From Dyella halodurans (GTDB lineage Bacteria; Pseudomonadota; Gammaproteobacteria; Xanthomonadales; Rhodanobacteraceae): DNA of 64,000 nucleotides. The notes below the pieces were generated by a model. That model saw only the letters and a list, made by a program, of their open reading frames with translations, did no database searches and was not told where the DNA came from. Both the position numbers and the translations under genes were made by a program. Location of the stretch: NCBI RefSeq assembly GCF_026283925.1, contig NZ_JAPDPF010000009.1:1-64000 (forward strand). The letters are read 5' to 3'. The first letter of the stretch is position 1. Every line of letters starts with the position of its first letter. Positions 55,277-63,400 of the stretch are shown here, one piece after another.

Positions 55277-56254
55277 ATGCATCGCGTCGGTTTTGTCGTC
55301 TATCCCGGCATTCAGGCCATGAGCCTGGCCGCGGTGTCGGCGTTCGAATTCGCCAACCTCGCCATGGAGCGCAAGGTGTACGAGGTCCGCTACGTCTCCG
55401 AAACGGGAGGCCCGATCGTCGGCTCGTTCGGTATGACCATGCACACCGACGCGTTCGGCCGGCGCCGCTTCGATACCGTACTGGTGGGTGGAGGCGTGGG
55501 CATTCCCGCGTCGACGCCCGCGTTGCTGAAATTCATACGCCACGCCTCGCGCCATTCTCGGCGCGTCGCCGCGATCTGCACTGGTGCTTTTCTGTTGGCC
55601 GAGGCCGGTCTGCTCGACGGGCGCCGTGCGACCACGCACTGGCTGCTCGCCCGCGAACTCAAGCAGCACTACCCCGGGATAACCGTGGAAGCGGACCGCA
55701 TCTTCATCATCGACGGACCGACATGGACGTCGGCGGGTATGAGCGCGGGCGTCGATCTCGCGTTGGCCATGGTCGAAAAGGACCTCGGCGCCGAGGTGGC
55801 GCGCACGGTGGCACAGATGCTGGTGGTCTATCACCGTCGCTCCGGCGGCCAGTCGCAGTTTTCCGCGCTGCTGGAACTGGACCCCAAGTCGGATCGCATC
55901 CAGAACGCTCTTACCTACGCCAGAAGTCACCTGCAGTCGGCGTTGACGGTGGAGGAACTGGCCGCCGCCGCGAACCTCAGCCCGCGGCAGTTCAGTCGGA
56001 CGTTTCGCGCCGAAACCGGTCAGTCGCCCGCCAAGGCCGTGGAACACCTGAGGGTGGAAGCGGCCCGCCTGATGATGGAGCAGACGCGGCATCCCGTCGA
56101 AGTCGTTGCGCGTGAAGTGGGCTTTGACGATCGCGAACGCATGCGCCGCGCCTTCGTTCGGACCTTCGGCAAGCCGCCCCAGGCGATGCGGCGGCAGGCG
56201 CACGGGCCGGTAGCGCTCGAATCATCTGCAAACGAGACCGCGGCTGCTGCCTAG
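55277..56254 (+). CDS. GlxA family transcriptional regulator (DJ-1/PfpI + AraC HTH)
   Basis: 325 aa. An N-terminal DJ-1/PfpI-like domain (1-175; VGFVVYPGIQAMSLAAVSAFEFAN, AAICTGAFLLAEAGLLDGRRATTHW with the nucleophile-elbow Cys) is followed by an AraC helix-turn-helix (215-300; LTVEELAAAANLSPRQFSRTFRAETGQSPAKAVEHLRVE and the second HTH to about 310). AGGAGA at 55265-55270. It lies divergent from the SDR gene and probably controls it. Confidence 0.92.
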   Translation: MHRVGFVVYPGIQAMSLAAVSAFEFANLAMERKVYEVRYVSETGGPIVGSFGMTMHTDAFGRRRFDTVLVGGGVGIPASTPALLKFIRHASRHSRRVAAICTGAFLLAEAGLLDGRRATTHWLLARELKQHYPGITVEADRIFIIDGPTWTSAGMSAGVDLALAMVEKDLGAEVARTVAQMLVVYHRRSGGQSQFSALLELDPKSDRIQNALTYARSHLQSALTVEELAAAANLSPRQFSRTFRAETGQSPAKAVEHLRVEAARLMMEQTRHPVEVVAREVGFDDRERMRRAFVRTFGKPPQAMRRQAHGPVALESSANETAAAA

Positions 56255-56283
56255 CCGAAGCGCCGCGCAGGCGGCGAGGCCTA

Positions 56284-57603
56284 TCAAGGCAAGGTGATGG
56301 TCGCGATAAGGCCTCCGCCCTCGCGGTTGCCAAGCGTCAGGTTCCCGCCAATGGCGCGGGTCAGCTGTGCCGCGATGGCCAGGCCCAGCCCCGCACCGCC
56401 GGTGTCGCGGTTACGCGATGCCTCCAACCGATAGAACGGTTGCAGGACCTGCTCCAGTTCCTCATCGGGAATGCCGGGCCCACGATCCGACACCGCCATG
56501 CACAGGGCACCCTCCTCGTTGCGCCATGCGGCGACCTCGGCGACGCCTCCGTACTTGATGGCGTTGTCGATGAGGTTGCCCAGTACGCGCCGCAACGCCT
56601 CCCGGCGGACCATGGTGGGACCGCGAACCGACGCCACCAGGGAAACCGGCCGGCCCACATCCTGATAGTCGAACACGAGACTCTCGAGAAAAGCGCCTAC
56701 ATCCATGCGTACCGGCGTCTCGGCTCCACCATGTGCGCTACGGGCGTAGGCCACGCCCTCGCGCACAAGCTGCTCCATGGCGTGCAAGTCATCGAGGATC
56801 TTCTGTTTGGCCACCCCCTCTTCGAGCGCTTCGGCGCGTAGGCGCATGCGCGTGATCGGTGTCTGCAGGTCGTGGGAAATCGACGCGAGGATATGCAGGC
56901 GCTCCTTCAGATGGCGACGGATGCGTTCCTGCATTGAATTGAAGGCCGCCGCTGCCTGGGCAACTTCGGTCGGTCCTTCTTCGCTCATATGGGGTCCATC
57001 CGCCGTCGGCATCATGGACTCCGCGGCCTCGGCCAGATGGGTCAAGGGACGCGTCGCCAAGCGCACGGCGAGCCAGGTGCACAACAGCAAGAGCAGCATC
57101 TGCAGGACCAGCACCACAGGGAGCCATCGCGCCACCGGCATGAGGTGCGGCGTGACGTCGAGCGTTAGCGGCTGACCATCGCGCAAGGTGAAGTGCACCT
57201 GGTAGCGCCCCGGCGCAGCGGCCACGGCGTCGCCATGCACGCGGAAATCGGCGCCGACTTCCTTGGCGATCAAACCCGTTACCGTACGCGAACGATCGGA
57301 GTTCAGCGGCGCACCGGGCTGACCCGGGCCGAGCACGAAGTAGTAATTGTCGCGTCGCAGGCGCCCGAGCCAGTTTGGGCGCTCCTGTGCCGGCAAGTGG
57401 TCCAGCACGGCGACGGACGTACCTATTTCATGCTCCATGGTGTCGAACATGACCGTGGTGGCGCTTTGATAGCGCTCATAGAACAGCAGCGCGAGCGAAA
57501 GGCCCTGCGCAAGCATCAGGCCGGCCAGGATGATCAGATAAAGCCGCGAGGCCATGCTGCGAGGCAGCCAGCGCCTGGCGACGGCCGGCGCGGCCTCGCT
57601 CAT
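56284..57603 (-). CDS. Sensor histidine kinase (EnvZ-like)
   Basis: 439 aa. Two transmembrane helices (about 21-42 and 158-180) flank a periplasmic domain of some 115 residues; a HAMP domain follows, then HisKA with His244 (SHDLQTPITRMRLRAEAL), the N box NLIDNAIKYGG, G1 DRGPGIP and G2 GLGLAIA. It is the last gene of the leftward redoxin-regulator-kinase operon; its ATG overlaps the regulator's stop (ATGA). The periplasmic sensor part has no recognised ligand motif. Confidence 0.92.
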   Translation of the reverse strand: MSEAAPAVARRWLPRSMASRLYLIILAGLMLAQGLSLALLFYERYQSATTVMFDTMEHEIGTSVAVLDHLPAQERPNWLGRLRRDNYYFVLGPGQPGAPLNSDRSRTVTGLIAKEVGADFRVHGDAVAAAPGRYQVHFTLRDGQPLTLDVTPHLMPVARWLPVVLVLQMLLLLLCTWLAVRLATRPLTHLAEAAESMMPTADGPHMSEEGPTEVAQAAAAFNSMQERIRRHLKERLHILASISHDLQTPITRMRLRAEALEEGVAKQKILDDLHAMEQLVREGVAYARSAHGGAETPVRMDVGAFLESLVFDYQDVGRPVSLVASVRGPTMVRREALRRVLGNLIDNAIKYGGVAEVAAWRNEEGALCMAVSDRGPGIPDEELEQVLQPFYRLEASRNRDTGGAGLGLAIAAQLTRAIGGNLTLGNREGGGLIATITLP

Positions 57604-58340
57604 GCATCGCTCCCGGGCACGGTGACCGGCATGCAGAACACATAGCCCTCGCTGCGCACGGTCTTGATATAGGACTGGTCCTTCGCGTCGTCGTCGAGTC
57701 GACTTCTCAGGCGACTCACCAGCAGGTCGATCGAGCGATCGAACAATTCCGCATCCCTGCCCTGGGTCAGGTTCAGCAGCTGGTCCCTGGACAGCACGCG
57801 CTGCGGATGATCGAGAAAGACCCGCAACAAGCGAAACTCGGCACCGCTCAATGCAACGTTGGTGCCGCTCTCGTCGAGCAGATGACGCGCCGCGGTGTCC
57901 AGCCGCCAGCGGCCGAACGCCAGCGTGTCCGCCGACTCGGTGATGCGCAGGTTGGGCGGCAACATGCGCGTGCGCCGAATCACCGCCTTGATGCGCGCAA
58001 GCAGCTCGCGCGGCGAGAACGGCTTGACCACATAGTCGTCCGCGCCCATTTCCAGGCCGACGATGCGATCGGTCTCGTCATCCCGGGCCGTCAGCAGCAG
58101 GATCGGCACGGCGCGATGCTTGCCGCTGCGCAAGGTGCGGCAAAGCACCAGGCCATCGTCGCCGGGCATCATGATGTCGAGCACGATCAGGTCGAACGCC
58201 GACGTATCGAGCTGCGCAAACATGTCGCGTCCATCCACGGCGGCACTGGCACGCAGCCCGTTCTTGCGCAGGTAGTCCGCGACGCCGGTGCGAATGTCGT
58301 GATCGTCATCGACGACGAGAATGTGATCGATATGTTCCAT
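57600..58340 (-). CDS. OmpR-family response regulator
   Basis: 246 aa. Receiver domain with Asp11/Asp12 and phospho-acceptor Asp55 (FDLIVLDIMMPG), the switch Thr and Lys in LLLTARDDE and VVKPFSP, then a winged-helix Trans_reg_C domain (HLLDESGTNVALSGAEFRLLRVFLDHPQRVLSRDQLL). It is the partner of the adjacent kinase. Tandem TGTAT repeats in the divergent region upstream of ohr/buf are good candidate sites for it. It follows the redoxin gene by 43 bases. Confidence 0.93.
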   Translation of the reverse strand: MEHIDHILVVDDDHDIRTGVADYLRKNGLRASAAVDGRDMFAQLDTSAFDLIVLDIMMPGDDGLVLCRTLRSGKHRAVPILLLTARDDETDRIVGLEMGADDYVVKPFSPRELLARIKAVIRRTRMLPPNLRITESADTLAFGRWRLDTAARHLLDESGTNVALSGAEFRLLRVFLDHPQRVLSRDQLLNLTQGRDAELFDRSIDLLVSRLRSRLDDDAKDQSYIKTVRSEGYVFCMPVTVPGSDA

Positions 58341-58383
58341 CTCTACCTATTCCAAGGATTACGCCGCTCTCATGCCTCACGCA

Positions 58384-58929
58384 TCAGGAGGCTTCGCCAA
58401 GCAACATCCGCACGCGCTTTTCGGTGTCTTCGTAGTCGCCCTCGCCGACATGGCTATACACGATGCGACCATTGCGATCGATCAGATAGATGGCCGGCCA
58501 GTAGCGGTTGTCGTAAGCGTTCCAGATGCGCATGTCATTATCCACCGCGACCGGCCAGGTGATGCTGAACTCATTCAAGGCCGCCTGCAGGCTGTTCGCG
58601 TCCCGCTCCTCGTCGTACTCGGGCGTATGGACGCCAACGACGACCAGGCCGTCCTTGCCGTATTTCTCATAGAGCGCCTTCGTGTGGGGCAGTACGTGAA
58701 TGCAATTGATGCACTCACGCGCCCAGAATTCCACCAGCACGACCTTGCCACGCAGTTGTTCCATCGACAGCGGCGGCGAATTGAGCCAACGGTTCGCTCC
58801 CGTGATGTCCGGCGCCGGTGTTCCAGGCGAGTGCTCCTGTGCATGCGCCGTGCCCCAGACACTGGGCCAGACGGCGATGAAGACGGCGCTCAGGGCGGCC
58901 AGCACGGCGCCTAGACGCAGGATTTTCAT
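58384..58929 (-). CDS. Exported thioredoxin-like redoxin (TlpA/ResA type)
   Basis: 181 aa. A signal peptide or N-terminal anchor (residues 1-30, ending AHA) is followed by a thioredoxin fold with the active site Cys73-Ile-Asn-Cys76 (VLVEFWARECINC). VVVGVHTPEYDEERDANSLQAALNEF and YWPAIYLIDRNGRIVYSHVGEGDYEDTE are typical of DipZ/TlpA-like periplasmic redoxins. It is the first gene of the leftward operon with the two-component system and faces the ohr-buf operon. It may keep envelope thiols reduced. Confidence 0.9.
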   Translation of the reverse strand: MKILRLGAVLAALSAVFIAVWPSVWGTAHAQEHSPGTPAPDITGANRWLNSPPLSMEQLRGKVVLVEFWARECINCIHVLPHTKALYEKYGKDGLVVVGVHTPEYDEERDANSLQAALNEFSITWPVAVDNDMRIWNAYDNRYWPAIYLIDRNGRIVYSHVGEGDYEDTEKRVRMLLGEAS

Positions 58930-59027
58930 AAGGCTTGCCTCGTGGACAGGGGACCGTGCCACAGCGCACCGCCCTACGGCTTATTGAATCAAGGCTGTTT
59001 ATCTCAAGCGTGTCCGTTTTAGCGGCT

Positions 59028-59046
59028 TTTTGTATCCGTATGTACA
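59028..59046 (+). promoter_or_regulatory. OmpR-type tandem repeat box 1
   Basis: TGTAT at 59031 and TGTAC at 59041, ten bases apart, within TTTTGTATCCGTATGTA (59028-59044). Same-face direct repeats at one helical turn are how OmpR/PhoB-family dimers bind. Fifteen of the 17 bases recur in box 2, 55 bases downstream. Confidence 0.6.
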
Positions 59047-59082
59047 GCGCCCCCGGACCGGGCTGCGCACGTCTGCCGGAAC

Positions 59083-59100
59083 TTTTGTATCGGCATGTAT
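59083..59100 (+). promoter_or_regulatory. OmpR-type tandem repeat box 2
   Basis: TGTAT at 59086 and again at 59096, ten bases apart, within TTTTGTATCGGCATGTA (59083-59099). It lies about 145 bases upstream of ohr and is the copy nearer to the bufferin operon. Confidence 0.6.
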
Positions 59101-59242
59101 CCAGCCCCCGTCGCGACACATTGCGATGCCTTTTGGCGCCCGGCGCGACACACCGCGGATACGTCGGAGCGGTTTCCTATGCCCACCAGCCGATCCTGCG
59201 CCACCACTCGGGGCGTGCGGCCATTCAACCAGGAAAACGATC

Positions 59243-59662
59243 ATGTCCCAGCACAACGCTGTTCTCTACACCGGCAAGACCCATACCACTGGCGGCCGCG
59301 ACGGCCAGTCGCGTAGCAGCGACGGTCGCCTCGACGTCAACCTGTCGCTACCCGGCTCCAACGGCAGCGGCACCAACCCGGAACAACTGTTCGCCGCTGG
59401 CTGGTCTGCCTGCTTCCTCGGTGCCATGCAGCGCAATGCGCAGGCGCTGGGCGTCCGCTTCCCGGCCGATGCCGCGGTCGACGCCGAGGTGGACCTCGCC
59501 AACACCGCAGAGAAGAGCTTTTTCCTGCAGGCGCGCCTCCACGTGAGCCTGCCCGGGCTGGATCGCGCGCAGGCCCAGGCCGTCGTCGATCTCGCCCACC
59601 AGACCTGCCCGTATTCCAAGGCGACCCGCGGAAACATCGACGTCGTCACCGTCCTGGTCTGA
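59243..59662 (+). CDS. Organic hydroperoxide resistance protein (Ohr/OsmC family)
   Basis: 139 aa. Ohr-type peroxiredoxin-like enzyme: the peroxidatic Cys57 is in [10 protein letters not shown] and the resolving Cys122 in [27 protein letters not shown] is diagnostic of the Ohr branch. It reduces organic hydroperoxides, usually with lipoylated proteins as donors. AGGA precedes ATG 59243. The first bufferin precursor gene starts 47 bases downstream, so ohr is the likely first gene of this operon. Confidence 0.92.
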   Translation: MSQHNAVLYTGKTHTTGGRDGQSRSSDGRLDVNLSLPGSNGSGTNPEQLFAAGWSACFLGAMQRNAQALGVRFPADAAVDAEVDLANTAEKSFFLQARLHVSLPGLDRAQAQAVVDLAHQTCPYSKATRGNIDVVTVLV

Positions 59663-59709
59663 ACCACGCTCCCTTCCGAGCTCTATCCCACGTATCCACG
59701 GAGAATCCC

Positions 59710-59985
59710 ATGAAACGCACACACGCCACGCTCGCCGCCACCTTGGCCCTCGGCCTTGCCTGCCTCGCCTCGGTCGGCCACGCCGAGGACGCCAAGAAGC
59801 CGATGGAAAAATGCTACGGCGTCGCTCTCGCCGGCAAGAACGATTGTGCCGCCGGTGCCGGCACGAGCTGCGCAGGCACGGCGAAAGCCAACTACCAGGG
59901 CAATGCCTGGGTCCTCGTCGACAAAGGGACCTGCACCACGATCAAGACGCCCAAGGGCCACGGCTCCCTCGAGGCCCAGTCGTAA
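59710..59985 (+). CDS. bufA1: BufA1-type bufferin precursor (DUF2282)
   Basis: 91 aa. A Sec signal peptide (1-25, ending GHA) is followed by a short Cys-rich core with Cys35 ([14 protein letters not shown]), Cys46, Cys54 (TSCAGTAK) and Cys75 ([12 protein letters not shown]). This is the DUF2282/BufA1 pattern. Bufferins are periplasmic RiPPs whose cysteines are converted, as reported for Caulobacter, to thiooxazoles by an MNIO enzyme, and which bind copper. The DoxX-like gene overlaps its stop by one base (TAATG). The maturase genes lie further down the same operon, after a second precursor. Confidence 0.9.
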   Translation: MKRTHATLAATLALGLACLASVGHAEDAKKPMEKCYGVALAGKNDCAAGAGTSCAGTAKANYQGNAWVLVDKGTCTTIKTPKGHGSLEAQS

Positions 59986-60539
59986 TGGCCACGACCGAGC
60001 TGACCGCCATGCGGATGGCGTCATCGCGCGAGGCGAGCTCGACGCTCGCGGCCCGATGGTCGGGCGCCCTCCCGGACGCCTTGCTGCTCCTGGTCGCCCG
60101 CTTGGGCATCGCTTCGGTGTTCTTCCAGTCGGGTCGTACCAAGGTCGAGGGGTTCCTGACGATCAAGCCGTCGACCTACGACCTGTTTGCCTCGGAGTAC
60201 CACCTGCCGCTGATTTCACCCGAGTGGGCAGCACGCCTGGCGACCGGAGCGGAACACCTCTTCCCGGTGTTGCTGGTACTGGGGCTGTTCTCACGGGTGT
60301 CCGCGCTCGCCCTGCTGGGCATGACCACGGTGATCGAGATCTTCGTCTATCCGGACGCCTGGCCGACGCACCTGAGCTGGGCCGGCTTGCTCCTGCCGAT
60401 CATCGCGAGCGGTGGTGGCAAGTGGTCGCTCGACCACGTCTTGCGCCATCGGCGCGAACGTCGCGCAACGCAACGCCAGCGCACGTCCCCATCCCAAGCC
60501 CTTCCATCACGGGCACCGCAGGAAGTCCACCATGCGTAA
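59985..60539 (+). CDS. DoxX family membrane protein (BufD-like)
   Basis: 184 aa with four transmembrane helices of DoxX type: [27 protein letters not shown], then [40 protein letters not shown] and [23 protein letters not shown]. DoxX-like proteins often occur in bufferin operons, where they may be membrane redox or quinone-linked partners. The ATG overlaps bufA1's stop by one base, and its own stop overlaps the hydrolase gene by eight bases. Confidence 0.88.
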   Translation: MATTELTAMRMASSREASSTLAARWSGALPDALLLLVARLGIASVFFQSGRTKVEGFLTIKPSTYDLFASEYHLPLISPEWAARLATGAEHLFPVLLVLGLFSRVSALALLGMTTVIEIFVYPDAWPTHLSWAGLLLPIIASGGGKWSLDHVLRHRRERRATQRQRTSPSQALPSRAPQEVHHA

Positions 60540-61287
60540 ATTGTTGAGTTTCACCCTTGCCCTCATGGCATCCACCGGCCTCGCGCATGCAGCCGATGCG
60601 GCGCCCACCGGCGTCAAGAACATCGTCATCGTCCCTGGCGCCTTCGTCGACGGTTCGGGCTGGCACGTCGTGCACGACATCCTGATCCACAAGGGCTACA
60701 CCGTTAACGTAGTGCAGCCGCGCATCGACACCTTGCTCAACGACGCCGAGGCGGTCAACCGGCAGCTGCGCAAGGAAGACGGTCCGACCCTGCTGGTCGG
60801 CAGCGACTATGGCGGCGCCGTGATCACCCAGGCCGGCAACCGCGACAAGGTCAAGGGCCTGGTCTACGTGGCCGCCGTCGCACCGACCGTTGGCGAAAGC
60901 ACGCTCCAACTGGTCGAGTCCATGCCCGAGCCGAGCAACGATCTCCAGGCCTCCTGGGACGGTTACATCTACGTCAAGGAAAAGCCGTTCGGCGCCGACT
61001 TTGGCGGCGACCTGACCACCAACCGCACGGACTTCCTGGCCGTATCGCAGGTGCCGGGAACGGTTGGCGCGCTCCGCGCCGTCACCGAGACAACCGCCTG
61101 GCGCAACAAGCCCAGCTGGGCTGTCGTGGCGACCGAAGACCGCGTGTACAGCCCCGAGCTGCAGCGCTCGATGTACCAGCGTGCCGGCTCCAAGGTCACC
61201 GAGATCAAGGGCAGCCACCTCGTCTACATGTCGCAGCCGGAACGGGTTGCGCAAGTCATCGAAGACGCGGCGACGAGCCTGAAGTAA
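60532..61287 (+). CDS. Exported alpha/beta hydrolase with Asp at the nucleophile position
   Basis: 251 aa. A signal peptide ([20 protein letters not shown]) leads an alpha/beta hydrolase fold related to the protein encoded at 36923-37693. The elbow reads LVGSDYGG, so Asp92 takes the place of the Ser in LVGHSYGG. His229 (GSHLVYM) and the acid Asp203 (ATEDRV) remain, and the oxyanion loop is [11 protein letters not shown] instead of VHGGFVDGSGW. Asp nucleophiles occur in haloalkane dehalogenases and epoxide hydrolases; loss of activity is the other option. It is embedded in the bufferin operon, overlapping the DoxX gene and preceding bufA2 by 51 bases. Confidence 0.85.
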   Translation: MRKLLSFTLALMASTGLAHAADAAPTGVKNIVIVPGAFVDGSGWHVVHDILIHKGYTVNVVQPRIDTLLNDAEAVNRQLRKEDGPTLLVGSDYGGAVITQAGNRDKVKGLVYVAAVAPTVGESTLQLVESMPEPSNDLQASWDGYIYVKEKPFGADFGGDLTTNRTDFLAVSQVPGTVGALRAVTETTAWRNKPSWAVVATEDRVYSPELQRSMYQRAGSKVTEIKGSHLVYMSQPERVAQVIEDAATSLK

Positions 61288-61338
61288 GACCACAGCAACC
61301 ACCACCGTCCCTCCGGACCCATCCCCAGGAGTATCACC

Positions 61339-61623
61339 ATGTCCACTATCACCACCAAGTCTCGCAGCGGTTTTGCGGCCGCCGCCGCCGCTGTCGCCCT
61401 CGCACTCGCCTCGCTGCACGCACCGGCGCACGCCGCCGACCAAGGGTCGCAGAAGCAGGAGCCGGCCCGCTGCTACGGCGTCAATTCGTGCAAGGGCCAG
61501 AGCCTGTGCGCAACAGCCAAGCACGATTGCAAGGGCCTCAACGGCTGCAAGGGCCAGGGCGTCGTCGTGAAGACGCCAAGCGAGTGCACCGCCGCCGGCG
61601 GCACGCTGACCGAACCGAAGTGA
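61339..61623 (+). CDS. bufA2: BufA2-type bufferin precursor
   Basis: 94 aa. A signal peptide (about 10-33, ending AHAA) is followed by a core with six Cys: Cys45 (RCYGVNSC), Cys51, Cys57 (SLCAT), Cys64 (HDCKG), Cys70 (NGCKGQG) and Cys83 (SECTAAGGT). C-K-G-Q repeats are typical of the BufA2 branch. AGGAG at 61327-61331. The core is richer in Cys and Lys than BufA1. A strong hairpin separates it from the maturase gene, which would favour precursor over enzyme. Confidence 0.9.
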   Translation: MSTITTKSRSGFAAAAAAVALALASLHAPAHAADQGSQKQEPARCYGVNSCKGQSLCATAKHDCKGLNGCKGQGVVVKTPSECTAAGGTLTEPK

Positions 61624-61630
61624 TCGAATC

Positions 61631-61657
61631 GCTGGACCCGCGCCACGCGGGTCCAGC
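61631..61657 (+). promoter_or_regulatory. Strong hairpin between bufA2 and bufB
   Basis: A 12-bp perfect stem, 61631-61642 with 61646-61657 (GCTGGACCCGCG / CGCGGGTCCAGC), loop CCA, no T tract. It starts eight bases past the bufA2 stop and lies 30 bases before the bufB start. It may protect the precursor mRNA from 3' decay or act as a leaky attenuator. Confidence 0.7.
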
Positions 61658-61686
61658 CCTCGCCCGAGCCGATCAGGAAACTTGCC

Positions 61687-62532
61687 ATGCTTACCACCAT
61701 TCCCACCTTTGCCGGCTACGGACTCGGCTTGCGCCGCGAGCATTACCGCGACTTCCTCGAAACCGATGTACCCGTCGACTTTGTCGAAGTGATCTCGGAA
61801 AACTTCATGCTCGACGGTGGCCAGCCACGGCATATCCTCCGCCAGGTGCGCGAACGTCATCCCGTGGCCTTTCATGGCGTATCCATGTCGATCGGTTCTG
61901 TAGACGGACTGGATCACGACTACCTGCGTCGCCTGAGGATGCTGGTCGATGAGCTGGATCCGCTGTTCGTGTCGGATCATCTGAGCTGGTCACGCATCGA
62001 TCGTTTCAACTCGCACGACCTGCTGCCGCTGCCCTACACCGAAGAGGCGCTGGATATCGTCTGCAACAACATCACGACGGCGCAAGACGCCCTCGGCAGA
62101 TCGATGTTGTTCGAGAACCCGTCGAGCTATATCGCCTTCCCGGGACAGGTCATGACCGAATGGGAATTCCTCGGCGAGATGTCGCGCCGCACCGGTTGCG
62201 GCCTGCTGCTGGACATCAACAACGTCTACGTCAGTTCGCGCAACCACGGACTGGATGCGCATGCCTATCTTCGCGGGATGCCGCTTGAACGCGTACGCCA
62301 GATTCACCTTGCGGGACACACGCAGGGCGCCGGACTGCTGATCGATACCCACGACCAAGCGGTCTGTGACGATGTCTGGTCGCTGTATGCCGAGGCGACG
62401 ACGATGCTCGGTCCGGTGGCAACCATGATCGAGCGCGACGATGCCATCCCTCCGCTGGCCGAACTGCTCGATGAACTCGACATCGCACGCGAGATCGGGC
62501 GGAACAAGCAGCGGCTATCGGAGGCGGCATGA
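61687..62532 (+). CDS. bufB: MNIO family bufferin maturase (DUF692)
   Basis: 281 aa. Multinuclear non-haem iron-dependent oxidative enzyme on a TIM barrel. Likely iron ligands and neighbours include His63 (AFHGVSMSIG), His98 (VSDHLSW), Glu143 (LFENPSSY), Asn179 (DINNVYVSSRNHG), His207/His211 (IHLAGH), and Asp220-Thr-His222 (DTHDQAVCDDVW). MNIO enzymes modify Cys in their peptides with a partner protein. It would act on BufA1 and BufA2 before export. Its stop overlaps bufC by four bases (ATGA). Confidence 0.93.
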   Translation: MLTTIPTFAGYGLGLRREHYRDFLETDVPVDFVEVISENFMLDGGQPRHILRQVRERHPVAFHGVSMSIGSVDGLDHDYLRRLRMLVDELDPLFVSDHLSWSRIDRFNSHDLLPLPYTEEALDIVCNNITTAQDALGRSMLFENPSSYIAFPGQVMTEWEFLGEMSRRTGCGLLLDINNVYVSSRNHGLDAHAYLRGMPLERVRQIHLAGHTQGAGLLIDTHDQAVCDDVWSLYAEATTMLGPVATMIERDDAIPPLAELLDELDIAREIGRNKQRLSEAA

Positions 62533-63278
62533 ACCTTTCCACGCTGCAACGCAACTTCCGCGATTGGCTTGTCAGCTCGTCCAGCGAAGCCACGCTACGC
62601 CAGCTTGGCACCAGCACCACGGCAGGCCTGGACGTCTACCAGAACAACTACCGCGGACAGTTGGTCGGCTGTCTTGAGTCGAGCTTTCCGCAACTGCGCG
62701 CCTGGCTCGGGCAAGAAGTTTTTTTAGAGACGGCGATCGCCCATATCGACAGTCACCCACCGCACGCCTGGACCCTCGATGCCTATGGCCTCGACTTCGA
62801 CGAGACCTTGCAGGCGAGATTTCCGCACAACCCGGATCTTCACGAGCTGGCCTGGATCGAATGGGCGCTGTCGGAGTCCTTCGTTGCCGCCGACGTGACA
62901 CCCATGTCGAGTGACGAATGGCAGACCGTAGACTGGGACACAGCTCGCATCTGCCTCCATCCCGGCTTGCGCCAGCGCACCGCCACGACCAATGCGGAGG
63001 CGATCTGGTCTGCGCTTCAGGATGGCGCCCAACCACCAGAAAGCGAAATGCTGCCGTCGCCGCGCGGCCTTATCGTCTGGCGCCACGGGTACACCTCCCG
63101 CCTCAGGCTTGTCGACACGATCGAACACGAGGCATTACTGTCGCTGCGTGAGGACAACCGTTTCATCACCTGGTGTGATGCCCTCGTCGATCACCTGGGC
63201 GAAGAAGCCGGCGTTGGCAAGGCCGGCCAGCTGTTCGCCGACTGGCTTGCCGCTGGCATCGTTACCGGAACGCGGTGA
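62529..63278 (+). CDS. bufC: BufC/HvfC-type partner protein (DUF2063)
   Basis: 249 aa. The DUF2063 N-terminal domain carries STLQRNFRDWLVSSSSEATLRQLG, LDVYQNNYRGQLVGCLESSFPQLRAWLG and FLETAIAHIDSHPPHAWTLDAYG, the standard helical segments (about 1-95). The second half (to 249) is a mixed alpha/beta region typical of BufC/HvfC. It binds the precursor and presents it to BufB. It overlaps bufB by four bases and is the last gene of the operon. No terminator was seen after it. Confidence 0.92.
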   Translation: MNLSTLQRNFRDWLVSSSSEATLRQLGTSTTAGLDVYQNNYRGQLVGCLESSFPQLRAWLGQEVFLETAIAHIDSHPPHAWTLDAYGLDFDETLQARFPHNPDLHELAWIEWALSESFVAADVTPMSSDEWQTVDWDTARICLHPGLRQRTATTNAEAIWSALQDGAQPPESEMLPSPRGLIVWRHGYTSRLRLVDTIEHEALLSLREDNRFITWCDALVDHLGEEAGVGKAGQLFADWLAAGIVTGTR

Positions 63279-63400
63279 ACCGCGGGCTTGAGGTGTATCG
63301 AGCCGAGCCAAGGTCGCCATCGGCGCGGCACCTGCCCTCCCAGTCGCAACGCGCACTCAACGATTCGCGGCAACTCGTTTCGCGGACCCAAACAACAGGC

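Larger units (their letters stand above)
58930..59242. other. Divergent control region of the redoxin and ohr-buf operons
   Basis: 313 bases without a gene. It holds two tandem-repeat boxes (59028-59046, 59083-59100) and must contain both promoters. Between the boxes lies a small CCCGG-A-CCGGG hairpin. Confidence 0.55.
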
